Of a DNA stretch of 64,000 nt, positions 27,887 to 39,200 are shown in pieces; the stretch's first letter is position 1; every line of letters starts with the position of its first letter. The DNA lies in contig NC_092190.1 in the NCBI RefSeq assembly GCF_043641665.1, positions 7,888,548 through 7,952,547 on the forward strand, in the 5' to 3' direction. The notes under the pieces were generated by a model. That model saw only the letters and a list, made by a program, of their open reading frames with translations, ran no database searches and was not told where the DNA came from. Made by a program: the position numbers and the translations under genes. The stretch is from Enoplosus armatus (lineage: Eukaryota > Chordata > Actinopteri > Centrarchiformes > Enoplosidae).

Positions 27887-30800
27887 CTGGAAAATAGCAC
27901 AAAGGTTTACTAAACATCATTGTGGCGGTGGCACCAATTATTGTTAATATACATCAAATAGCCTCAGCCGAGTCCAAGAAACAGACTGATCACTCCAATG
28001 ACGGCAACTGTCAGTCTGCTCCCCAATGAAGAGAGCTGTTGAAATAATTAGTCCATGCCCTGTGAATAAAACAATAATACAACAGCCGAGATGACATCCA
28101 AAATATGCACATCGCCTGAGATGACCTGAAAACCTGCCACCGCACGGACCGTGGAACAAGGCCACGTCTTCAGACCCAGCCTGAGTCACTGGCCACAGAT
28201 GAATACAGGCTTTGTTTAGTGGTGAAGTACAGTATATACATGTTGGGGTAATATCAGTGAAAAATACAGCATTTGTTGGGACATCTTTTGTTTGACCTTA
28301 TGCTCATGAGTTTTGATCTAAGAATTTGCTGCACTTTGAGCTTACATTTAATATGATTTTTTAAAGATTACCTTGAACACCAATCAATCAAATCAGAGAC
28401 AATACATATAAATACAAATAAAAACCACCATTAGACAAGGAAATAGCAGAGGCCAGGAAGGAGCTGGAAGGATTGTTTTGCTGCAGATCCTGAAGATGGT
28501 GCTGCTCAGCTGCATTTTTCTTTCTTCTCTTTTCAGGTTTTTAATAATAATTTTAGCAGAAGTATACAATACACACAAAATCACACTGCATCGAAAGCAT
28601 AGTTTTGCGAGGCCTCCCGTCAACTGGTTTCAGATCCTATATTGGCAAAAGTATCCAGGCTGCTTACAAAGGCCCTGGCCAGCCCCAGGGGTGCTGTACT
28701 GAAGCTGACCTCTGACCTCCGATTCACCTAAGGAGGGGAATGGGTTAATTGGCATGAGGATCAATAATGTATCACACTATTTTTAATAACAAAGTAATCT
28801 AAAACTGATAAAGTCAATCAAACTTCAAAAAGTTGTGTGTCTGTGTCTGCAACATGTGTTTGTTGTTTGTCTGTATTCATTATTCAGTATTCATCAACTC
28901 AAAATACACCATTGCATATGCACGTGTTCACACTGCATTTGTTCATTTGTTTACTAAACACTGTAAATTAACTGTGCGTGAAGGATTCTAATTATTTTGT
29001 TTTGCAATATCAACACTTTTGTTTCACACTAAATATTCCCGGCTGCTGTAGCTCTATGGATGTTATGTAGATCAAATAAAAGTGCTCAGCATACAACTCA
29101 TCTAAAATACTTGTGTAAAGGATATTGTTTAGGATTTGTCAAGTCAAGAAAGATGTTTTTGGAAAATTTGTTCATAAGAAATGTCTGATTGAACATGTTT
29201 TTTTTTCATGTTTTATTTGAAGCAAACCCCTGAACTGATCTTTTTCAGTTTTGATCAATTTCAGTGCACTTACCAGTAATTCCTTAGAAATCAAAAGCAA
29301 AGAGATTATGCCCACTGCACTTTGAAAGTAAGCAACATGATTAGTAAAAACAAAATCGAAGGCTTTACCAAATAACTTTTCAACACTGTTTTTGCCATAT
29401 ACTGCTATTTATGTACTTTAAAGCTATATACAATGTAACTGAATAACAATAAAACCATGTCTTGGTTTCCAGCAGTGGTGTAACCTTAAATGCTTTCTGT
29501 CCAGAATTGGGCCTTAAAATCTTAATGTGTGTTTTATTGTGCTGCATCGTTTTTAGTCTGAAGCTACATCAAAGCTTTCTTCTGTCACAATGTTTTTGAT
29601 AAAATGCCCAAAACTCAGGAGCAACGTCTGAGGTACTAAAAATGATGTCTCTGGCACCAATGATCAGACGCAATTCTTTTTCAAGTCTTAACAATTAAGA
29701 AAACACTGAATCCCTCAATGTGTAGAGGCCAATCAGAGCTTACCATCTGTGGGTGCTCCTGTGAGTTGTGTATGTGTGTGAAGGGCCCATTAAAAAGATG
29801 AGTTTATGTACCATGAGACTTTCCTAAATGTGGGAGAAAGGTGGAATTCACAGCATGTTCATGGGTGTGAAGTCATGAGCAGTTCAAAAGGACACCAGGC
29901 ACAAGGAGCTGGTGTGTGTTTTTCACAACCAGCTACACTAGTGCCAACACTGTGACATGTTAGATTAAGAAAGGCTCACTGTGAATAAAAGGGATTTTAG
30001 ACATTCTTTAAGATGCCCTCCGTAAACACCTGTGACAGCATATAATTATGGCCGTTCACACTCACGCAGCCACAATCAGCACAAGAACACTTCTCTTCAT
30101 CCTATTGCTCACGATTTACTCTCACACCAAATAAGGCATGTACAGTGGAGCAGTGTACCATTCTCTGTGAAGCAAAGGGCTTAAAAGTGATGGCTGAAAA
30201 AACAACAAACAGCTCATCAGTGGTAAAGGTGACAAGCGTGAAGCAAAGTGTGAACGAAGAGTCTTCACGCGAGCGTGGTGGAGCAGGGGACAGGGCCTGA
30301 GCAGGGCAGGCGGCGGCTGATGCATGGGGGGGTGGAGATGGTGATGATGAGAACAGACACGAGCCACATGAGGCCCCCTGACAATGCAGGAGTCCCCTGC
30401 GGTATGTCCAGCAGTCTACTTAAGCACGCACACTCACACACACACAGATCCAGAAATGCACGCCTGCACATAGGCACGCAATTTTAACACTACTGCACTG
30501 ACTTTGGAATAAAAATATTAGATTACAAATACACAAAAAAGTTAAAAAAAAGTTTAAAACCGGAAACATTTTGCTCAAGTTAATTTTGTTCTTCTCTATG
30601 AATGCCACTGTATTATTTTCTGTTTCTGATTCGTAATGATTGCACCCCCTCTAGTGGTGTTAGGTTTTATAGCAATTAACTCTGGAAGCCTGCATAGCAG
30701 CTGTATACACACATATACAGTGTTTTCTTGCATGTCTATGTATATGTGTAAAAATCACCATTCCTAAAAAGTTCATGTCCATCAATATACACCAACATTG

Positions 30801-31135
30801 CTGTTATTTGGCTGTCGAACAGGTCGCCAGCAGCACGGTGAAGTTAGTTTGATAAACCAGACTCAAATTCAAAGTGTGTGGGGGAAGTTTCATACACAAT
30901 TCATTTTGGCAGCAAAAAACATCCCAAATTTGGTTAGGCACCGTTTGTGGAACCATGCTGGCTATTCCACACATGTTGTGGGCACCAGAAGTCATTCCCA
31001 GTTTGCCTCACCAACACACCACTGGTCCCCCTCCACCATGAGGGTGCCTTTAAAACGATATGCCTTCTGGGGTGTTCTTTTATGGGCTGCAGTTGCACCA
31101 TTGACTATTGTATAATTCTCTTCGAATCAGTTTGT

Positions 31136-31164
31136 CCCCCCCCCCCTCCCCTCCCCTTTTTTTT
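31136..31164. repeat. C-rich/T-rich low-complexity tract
   Basis: A run of about 11 C, then CCCCTCCCC, then eight T. This is a homopurine-homopyrimidine tract. Confidence 0.75.
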
Positions 31165-32826
31165 AGCCCACCCCTGACTTAACAACCAGAAAAAGGTCAC
31201 ATTTCTGAGAAGTGACTTCCATGCATGTTCCATGCTGGGTCGTCACTTTCAATTTCCTAAGACCTTTCATGTCACACACCCATCAACCCTGAAAACTGCA
31301 AACACACTGCTTCACACTACCATGTGCACCATTTTCATGGCGCTGGTATGATATATAAAATTCAATACTGTTGAATAAAATGTGATGTATTCTAAGGAGT
31401 TCTTTTGAATGGATTACATTTAGGTATTTATGTGAGTGTAGAGTCACTCTAAAAAAGAACAGAGGCATTGTTGCAATTTCAAGCTTTTGGTTTTACTTTA
31501 AAACCGTCATCAGGAGCAGATTTACAACATCCACAGATACTGTGTACAATATGTATTATGTTTGAGGTGAATAGGGAAGTAAAAGTTATTGATGTATCTC
31601 TTTCTTAATATTCAGTTAAAATCTCTATGGGTTTACATTGCTTGCTGTGGGTAGTGAAAATGTAAAGGGCATGCATGAGCAGAAGTGATCATCTCCTTAT
31701 TTCCATGTCCTCCTGTGTTCCTGTAGTATTTAACACCAACAGACCCTCAGGACACCTAGTGAGCACTCAACAAACGACTGTCTTTTCCTTTTCCAGAGCG
31801 GCGTTCAGATGGTACGAGATGTTTAACTCTGCTCACAAAATTAATGGAGCATGAAATGTAGGCCTGAAGTGCAGCAGGCTCCTAACCTGCAGGTGACATT
31901 GTCTACATGAAGCTCTTATTGTGACCTAAGTGAGCTGTATTATAACCGCATTTGACTGATGACAATTAGTGACCTTTTGCCTATCCAGCAGCCATCCATT
32001 TCAATTACACCAACCTGGAGAGCTTTGGTGAGTGAGCGAGATGAGGTACTGTAGCCAGTGTGTTTCTACTGTACTTCTATGGTTAGCTTGGCCACTGTAC
32101 TGTACTGCTAGTTTTACAATACTTTGATATGATTTAGCACACTGCTGGAACGTGTGTTGTATCAAATTTGAGGTTTTGAGGTTTTAAGTGATAATAATAA
32201 AGCATTAATGGTTATTATGTTGTTTGAAGGGTCATGCCAATGTGAACTCTGCTGAGAAATCTGTCTTTTATATAAAATATCAACTGATGAGTGTGTTGGC
32301 CATCACTGAAATAACAAATAAGTTAATAATTTGCAAACTGAGTTGGATTTGTTTGATGAAGTGAAGCTGCAGCATTTTCCTCTGCTGAAGCAGACCGACG
32401 TTGCTACATTTTTACCACCATGACTATTCTCAGAATTTAACACCATGTTTTTTTTTTCAGTTAACATTGTTCACATACTTTTAATCTTTTGGGGGGGTTG
32501 GTGGTTGAGATATATGTAGATGTGACTTTCTTCAAACTGTTAGTGATTCATCCACACATCATAGGATTGTGACAGTTTTTTACAAGCGCCAGCAATACTT
32601 GAGCTTCCTTCTATATCTCCCATCGGCTCCACCTCAGGCCCGCCTGCCTTCACCTCAGCTATATAGAGTACAAACTTGAGAAACCTCAGAGGCAGGAACA
32701 TAATATAAAAACCTCACACTTTATCACTTCACACATCTAACCTTTCTCAAAACATGCTGCACCTACTGCAAGCAGTAGTGCAAATACATACACTGTTTTA
32801 TTAAACTGTAGACACGGTACATATCA

Positions 32827-32862
32827 CATTACAGATGCTTTTGTCCAAAGCAACTTAGAATT
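32827..32862 (+). repeat. Fragment of a common teleost dispersed repeat
   Basis: The sequence ACAGATGCTTTTGTCCAAAGCAACTTA closely matches the motif GATGCTTTTATCCAAAGCGACTTA found in thousands of copies in fish genomes. Only the core is recognisable. Confidence 0.55.
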
Positions 32863-33009
32863 TGTGCATTTGAAACATGTTTGAAACAGCAACCACAATG
32901 AAATGGATACTTGATGCATGCAGAGAGGCAACATTAACAAATCGGTATTTGCTTAATCTCCCCATCACTATCTTTCTGTCTCTCTTTCTCTCTCTCACAC
33001 ACAAGCACT

Positions 33010-33180
33010 CTATAGCATTCCTGTATTAACCACATTGTGGGGACTGTGAGGTTTGTTCTCACAGTCTCAACATGGGGACTCATCTCCTATTTTGGAACAA
33101 AACATTAGTACCCATAAGGTTAACCATTAATATTTAGTTTTCTGGTTAGAGTTAGGGTTAGTGTTGCCCATTGACCTCCT
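33010..33180 (+). repeat. Teleost repeat with GGTTAGGG motif
   Basis: TTGTGGGGACTGTGAGG, CATGGGGACT, TAAGGTTAACCATTAA and GTTAGAGTTAGGGTTAG occur in the order seen in a dispersed fish repeat. It lies about 0.5 kb upstream of the GPR183-like promoter candidate. Confidence 0.4.
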
Positions 33181-33244
33181 AAGTAACTTGGCTGTGTGTG
33201 TACATGTGAGTTGTTCTTATCATGAAGAAAGGTGTCAGCAACAT

Positions 33245-33306
33245 CATCAAATGTGAGAATATGGGTTCCCGTGCGACAGTGATAACCATTGCACCACCAT
33301 GGCGCC
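33245..33306 (-). mobile_element. tRNA-derived SINE-like fragment
   Basis: The minus strand reads GCCATGGTGGTGCAATGGTTATCACTGTCGC and then GGGAACCC. This resembles the pol III A-box region of a widespread fish element (GGTGGTGCAGTGGTTAGC), with the segment before the B-box deleted. It is probably an inactive relic. Confidence 0.45.
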
Positions 33307-33678
33307 CAGTATGATATAGTATCCATGTAAATGTTGCCATATACAGTACATGTATGTAATGTCAACTTGTATTTGTATAGGAGTTTTCATAGAGGTTAGT
33401 GCAATTCAGTGTCCTTTACAGATTATGGACAAGTCAATAATAAGGCACTACAAATTGGAAGCTAATGCTTCATGAAGAAAAGAAAGAAAATGAACATTTT
33501 TACGAATTTTCTCATATTTTTGTATTCATTTATATGAATATATCATGAATTACATGTCATTGAAAAGCTAGAAAACAGTTGACTGTGCACAGGGCATCAA
33601 CCGACTACTGAGGTTACAGGATGACAAAGTTTGACAGACATATGATGTCAAAAAGGAGAGGAGGGATTTGAGCACTGC

Positions 33679-33763
33679 ATATATGAGATATTTCAAGAAA
33701 TGCAGCTGAATTTACAACCACAACCATCAGACTCAGGAGCAAATTTACTTGGGAACCCTTTTT
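33679..33763 (+). promoter_or_regulatory. Candidate TATA box and 5' UTR exon of the GPR183-like gene
   Basis: A TATATGA sequence at about 33680 is followed some 80 bases later by a strong donor, GTAAGTA, starting at 33764. Pairing it with the acceptor at 33890-33891 gives a 128-bp 5' UTR intron and puts the start codon five bases into the next exon. The transcription start would be near 33710. This is a sequence-only prediction. Confidence 0.4.
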
Positions 33764-33896
33764 GTAAGTACTCTGATGCTGATGATATACTATGATGTTC
33801 TTTAACTATGGCTCAGTGGTCTCTTGTTCCTTTGCTTATGTACCTGTCATGACTTTACATTTACATTGTGATCCTTTTCTCAAAATGACAGGTGGG

Positions 33897-35358
33897 ATGG
33901 CTGTTGAAAACATCACCCTGGACTCAGCCGAAAACTCTCCAAACCAGAGTAGCTGTGATGTGTTTGTCTACCAAAGAGCTGCAGTGGTCCTCTTCCCTAT
34001 TTTCTACTCTGTGGTTTTCATCATCAGTGCATGCGGCAACAGCTTGGTTCTCTATGTGATCTGCCAGAAGAAGCAGAAGTTCAACTCCACTTCTATCTAT
34101 CTGGTCAACCTAGCGCTATCTGATACCCTGTTCACACTGACGCTGCCTGGCAGAATTACTTACTACATCCGCCACTTTGACTGGCCCTTTGGTGACCTTC
34201 TCTGCAGACTGACCACAGTTCTTTTCTTTGCTAATACCTATGCAGGTAATATTAGTGCTTCTGTAGCCAATACCCCATCTTTGAGTGTGTCTTTACATGC
34301 ATCTGCACATATGCAACTATATCTCCACATCAGGTGCAGATAACTTTATTTTTCATTCTGAACTCTATGTGCGAGAGATGTCAGCATTTCCATAGGACAA
34401 CAAAACAGTATAAGCTTAAGAGTACATTTCAAATTGCATCAAACCTTCATACACATTGTATATGAAGTATAAAAAGCTTGTTGCCTATTCACGATCTCTA
34501 CCTTTGGTTGTCATCTGTGAAATTATTCTTTTGTTTTGCCATTTTGTTCTGTATGTGTAAAGCACAAACTGTATTGCATATTCATTATATTTCCACCAGG
34601 TATTGGCTTCATGACCTGTATCAGTCTGGACCGATATCTGGCCATGGTGCATCCACACCGGCTGCAGTGTTTGCGGAGTGTGAGGGTGGTTCGCAGGGTC
34701 TGCTGCCTGGTGTGGGCTCTGGTATCCCTGCAGACAGCTCCTCTGCTGTTTCGCAGCATGCTGCACGAGCACCAGGAAAGAAAAACCTGTATGGAGTACT
34801 TCAATTTTGAGGGCTCCCGCTTCACCCCTTATCTCCTGCTTCTGGCCTGCGCCGTCTCCTTCTGCTGTCCACTCATCATCATCATGGGCTGCTATGCCAA
34901 GATCAACCTGAAGCTGCGAGCTGCAGCCAAGGAGAACTCTGTAACTGGTCGATCAAGGAGGAATCATCAGGCCAACACCATTATTCTCCTCATCCTCCTC
35001 ACCTTTATCGTATGCTTCAGCCCTTACCACCTCAATGTTATGCAGTTTATGTCCAGAAAGATACACCACCAGCCAACCTGCGAGGAACTGAGAGCCTTTA
35101 AGGTGTCCTTACAGGTAGGAACTGTATTTGTTCATTTGATTTCAAACACATCCCCATAAATTTTCCTTTTCATAATCTGTCTTCTATCTTCAGATTACAG
35201 TTTCACTAATGAACGTCAACTGCTGCTTGGACCCGGTCATCTACTTCTTTGCCATAAAGACTTACAAGAAGCAGGTTTTGAGCCTGTTTAAGGACTATCT
35301 GTATACATCTGGTGCCTCCTCCAAAATGACAGCTGAGAACAGCAGCAGCAACACCTGA
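33897..35358 (+). CDS. GPR183-like class A GPCR, three coding exons
   Basis: Predicted 342-aa seven-transmembrane receptor, a tandem paralogue of GPR183 (EBI2). Coding exons are 33897-34245, 34600-35114 and 35194-35358. The introns (354 and 79 bp) have GT-AG ends; the first is phase 1 in codon 117, the second phase 0 after Q288. The start at 33897 follows an acceptor AG at 33890-33891; an in-frame ATG at 33885 lies before that acceptor. Visible features are N-glycosylation sequons at N5 and N16, N48 in TM1, D76 in TM2, the C103-C180 disulphide pair, DRY at 127-129, CFSPYH at 255-260 and DPVIY at 301-305. Ligand-pocket positions known from human GPR183 appear as R86, F111 (Tyr in human), N113, Y115, E182 and Y259. 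The C-tail is short, about 30 residues. ECL2 carries the CMEY motif shared with GPR183. Likely a plasma-membrane Gi-type receptor; the ligand is inferred to be oxysterol-like. It could instead be named in another lipid/purine-receptor subgroup, but GPR183 is the closest family I recognise. Confidence 0.88.
34246..34599 (+). other. Intron 1 of the GPR183-like gene
   Basis: A GT-AG intron interrupts the TM3 coding sequence. The donor reads GCAG/GTAATA and the acceptor TTCCACCAG/GTATTGG. Joining the flanks restores the TM3 segment TYAGIGFMTC in frame. Reading through instead gives about 30 unrelated residues and then a stop. The neighbouring gpr183 has no intron at this position. Confidence 0.9.
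35115..35193 (+). other. Intron 2 of the GPR183-like gene
   Basis: A 79-bp GT-AG intron lies at the start of TM7. The donor is TTACAG/GTAGGA and the acceptor CTATCTTCAG/ATTACA. Splicing joins KVSLQ to ITVSLMN, which matches the uninterrupted VSLHVTVCLMN of the adjacent gpr183. The small size is typical of compact teleost introns. Confidence 0.9.
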
Positions 35359-35785
35359 GAGAAACCACAGCTGAGCTTACAGGAGTTATACCAACAACCA
35401 GTGTCACAGAGAAGACCTAGTTTACTCTGTTAAACTCAAAAAGACCGACTTGTCTCTTGTGTTGATGCTCTCTTTGGAGATGACAAACAAGTCTTTCCCC
35501 TAAGATGTTGTGACAATTGTGTATGTATATATGCAGTAGATGTCCATTCAAATGCAGGAAAGATCTAATTGACTAATTTCCACACCACCCAAAAAATTAT
35601 CTTCACCTTGTTAAAGTGTTGAGCACAATCATGTTTGTTTGAGAATACTGTAGAAAATGAATTGTTCCATATCTATTATATTTTTCTTTTTACATGATGG
35701 TGAATCTTATTATCTTTCTTATTCTTATTGCCTTTCTTGTTAACATGTGCGTGCCAGTAACAGTAGTGTCATACAGTTGTGTCAA

Positions 35786-35791
35786 AATAAA
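35786..35791 (+). terminator. Poly(A) signal of the GPR183-like gene
   Basis: This is a canonical AATAAA about 430 bases after the stop codon. It is followed within 60 bases by GT-rich sequence (TGTTTGTGT, GTGTGTGTGTG) as expected for a cleavage site. Confidence 0.55.
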
Positions 35792-36259
35792 TGTTTGTGT
35801 ACTTGAGGGCGCTTCCTTTGATCGTGTGTGTGTGCAGGGTGAAGGAAACCTAGATAAATAAGCAAAGCTTTGTTTTTCAATAATGTAAAAAATATTGTGG
35901 TCATTAACGCAGTACAACAGCAACTTTCACTTCCTTTTGGTAGAGAAACACATGCAAAGTGAATCTAGCAAAGTGTGTAAGTGGATGTGATTAGTTTATT
36001 ATTGCACACTGGAAAACCCGTAATGTGTGCTCTCCTACTATCAAAAATATAATTCCAATGCTCTCAACAGTATTTCGTATTTTACATTATGCAAGAACTT
36101 TGGGTATGGCAAACTGAGAACATGTCAAACTTTCACACCCACATCTGAGTTCTGTGCAGGAGTGGGTAGATGAATACCATCACCACTTCCTCACCCACCT
36201 TTCCTGCTCCCCCTCACAGGCCTCATTCCTGCTGGGTCCCACATCTTGTGGTGGGGTTG

Positions 36260-36260
<1 letters not shown>

Positions 36261-36291
<31 letters not shown>
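36261..36291. repeat. (TG)n microsatellite
   Basis: About 15 TG units, 0.5 kb beyond the GPR183-like poly(A) signal. Confidence 0.9.
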
Positions 36292-36292
<1 letters not shown>

Positions 36293-39200
36293 TTACAAAT
36301 TTAAGCAGGTGCACGTTGTCTGTTTGTAGTGCAGAGTACCATATCTAAATTTAACTTTTAACATTTCCTGGGTTTTTGGAAAAGCTGCCCTATGATTTTA
36401 CATAGAAAGTAATTCACACAAAGAAGAAGTGTTACTGTGTACTGTTTCTTTGTGTAAAAGCAGGTATTTGTTGCAAGCATATCATATAAAGAGTGTTCAA
36501 TAGTAGAATAGTAAGCAAGATAATCTGGAGAGACAGAGATGTAAATTCGGGTATCATCTGTATAAAGATGCAAGATGACCTTATTCAGGGTGAATATTGC
36601 CAAGTGGAAACATTCAAAAGGAGGAAAACAATGGACCTAACAGAGCTTTTTATGTACCGCAGATTAGATATGATTACAGTTTGAGATGGTATTATTGTTA
36701 ATTAACTCTATGTTCTACTTAGTATAGTATCCTTATAGTTTGCAAAGCATTCCCTTCACCACCTTTGGTGAGAATTAATACTAGGTTGCACAGTTCTTTT
36801 GTTCAGTATTTTGGAGACAAAAAGGAAGTGGTTTTTATGTAGAGAGGTTTGATAATGATGTATTTGAAGGCAAAGGGCATGGAGCAACAGGAGAGTTAGT
36901 TATTCTGCGGCATTAAAGAATCCAAAAAAGGTAAGTAGCCTACAAAACTAATTGCTAAAATGGGATTGAAAATGCAAGTAGTACGTTGAGAAGATAAACA
37001 ACGTGACTGGCTGAAAATTTTCTTTCATGAGGGAAAATTTGGTGATGTTGGATAAATCTTTTTGTCTGTAAAAAGGAGCTTTAAACCTATATTAATAGAG
37101 TTTTGATGGCTTAACAGACATAGATGATGGTTAACATGTTAGCAAACAGTGGCTCCTTTACATATCGAGCAAACACAGAGCAACATTAACATTCATTTGG
37201 ATTTGTGTTTGTGTGCACCTTATGACTCTTCACCTATCTCTGTTTCGCCAACTCCTGAGAGAAATATCTGGCTCTTTAGCTGCTAAATACTCCACCATGT
37301 TTACCAGCTAACTTAGTCTGTCTGCTGTTTGGTGCTGGGCAGGTAGCATACAGAGGGGTTTTACAGGTTCTTTGCCGACAACGGCTGCCAGCTGTGGCTG
37401 AAAACAACACTGACAAAAGTAATGAGTCAAAAGAGTAAAGCTGTGGATCCTAAAACCAAAACAATTGTGTAAGAGATGCTAAAAAAGCTCTGTCAAGCTG
37501 AGGGGAACTGCAAAGTCGGGTGATAATTCTCTTTTGACAGAACCATCTTGCTAGACAAGAATGTTGGCATTGAGGGACTCTGCAAATCAAATATTGTAAA
37601 CTGAGAAATTATATTGGTATTTTTAAGGTATGTTTAAAGGTAGGTTGTCCCAAAGGACCATACTGATGTTTTGCATGTTTCAGCCCATTTAGTACAAATC
37701 ATTTACATTAATGCAGTGACTCATTCACCAAACAGAGTATTGGAATCAATATTGTCATCACAATGACAGAATTATCCATTATCTATGTCAACATTTTTGA
37801 ATGCTCAATGCTCAGTAATTTAATATCCACACATGACATCTACATTAAGGTATGATTTACGTTCGTAAACTTTACCACTTGATTAAAGTGAGACATACAT
37901 TTTTGTGACACATTGGTATAAATATCCATACAGTAGCTATGATTACTGTGTGGTTGTAAAGCACAATGGTGACATTTCTCAGGTTGTTTGTTCACTCTAA
38001 AAGTCGTTCGGTTTCCAACAGGAAACAGTCTGTTAGAGGTTTATTAACATTATTGTAGTATTATTCATCAACCACCACAACTAGCCCAAGACATATTGTA
38101 TCCAAAGAAGACATCTGTCTGTATTTGTTTCTATTTGATACATCACGCAGAGAGGCAGTTCAGACTGGTTGTTCAAAAGTTATCGTCACATCAAAAAGTT
38201 TCCATTGAGTCAAAGTTTAGTAGGAGTGAGAAAAATTACTTCATGCATTAACAGTATTTAGATAACATCACTGATCACTAAATCCACCCCAAGATGAGAC
38301 AAATCTTGATTTTCATAATACCCCCCTCGTGTTTTTTTTTTAAAAAGCCAACATTAACTGCTGGTCAATGGGACCAGAAACTCACAGTCAAACATATTAA
38401 CTGATTGTTATTCTGTATTTTTCTTATGGTCGACAAATCATATAAAAACATTAAAACCAACAGTGCAGTTTCTTTGACACTGTATCTTTAGAAATGTAAT
38501 CATTGTTGTAGTCTCTATATCTCTAACATGTCAATGGAGACGCAGCAGACAGGTGCAGACTGAGATGGGGTTGTTGTGGTGGGACAGAGACAAGATTGTG
38601 GTTCAAAGAAGAAACTTAAGAGGAGATCCAGGGTCATATTTGCGTAAATATAAATTACATTGTAGACCACTTACTGAAGAAGGAGATATTGACATATTTG
38701 CAGCATAAAATGGGTCAGAAGAAAATAATTCATTATTATTTAATAGTTTAAAAAAGCATGAAGAGTGTTTCTTTTTTTGTGGTTTTTGGTTTGAAGCTGT
38801 TACTTGTTACTTTCAGTAAGCCAAGCTAACCAATAGGCTAATTACGTCAGATAAACAATGCTGTTGTTAACATACAACTACTAGTCATTATATATTTATT
38901 TAGTTTATATAAATATATATCACACAATGTTCTATTCTTTCCTTTTCTTATGATATTCAATTTTATAAATGAAGTTTTTTGGAGTTTAGATGTGCATATG
39001 TAGTATGACTTCCAATTAATGTAATATTACATTTTGTTTCAGATGATAACCATGGACTTTCAATCTACAGTATCTGTTTTAATCACAAGTAATTAGCTGT
39101 GGTTATAGTCAGGTAACAGTGGCAGAACATCTATGAGGCTGTAACTTTTGCCTGCAACAATGTCTTGAATTTATTTGGAGAAGTTGCCTGACACAGCAGT

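Larger units (their letters stand above)
20080..33678. other. Non-coding region left of the receptor cluster
   Basis: No confident gene. It contains the tandem duplication and palindromes near 20.2-20.8 kb, two CA microsatellites, the microexon-like block near 27.88 kb and a cluster of old repeat fragments at 32.8-33.3 kb. The remainder is unique AT-rich sequence with no exon that I can support. Confidence 0.6.

Noticed and set aside
33792..33896. Upstream in-frame ATGs of the GPR183-like ORF (including 33792 and 33885)
   Set aside because: They lie before a good splice acceptor at 33890-33891 and would add a hydrophobic, Cys-containing extension unlike GPR183 N-termini.
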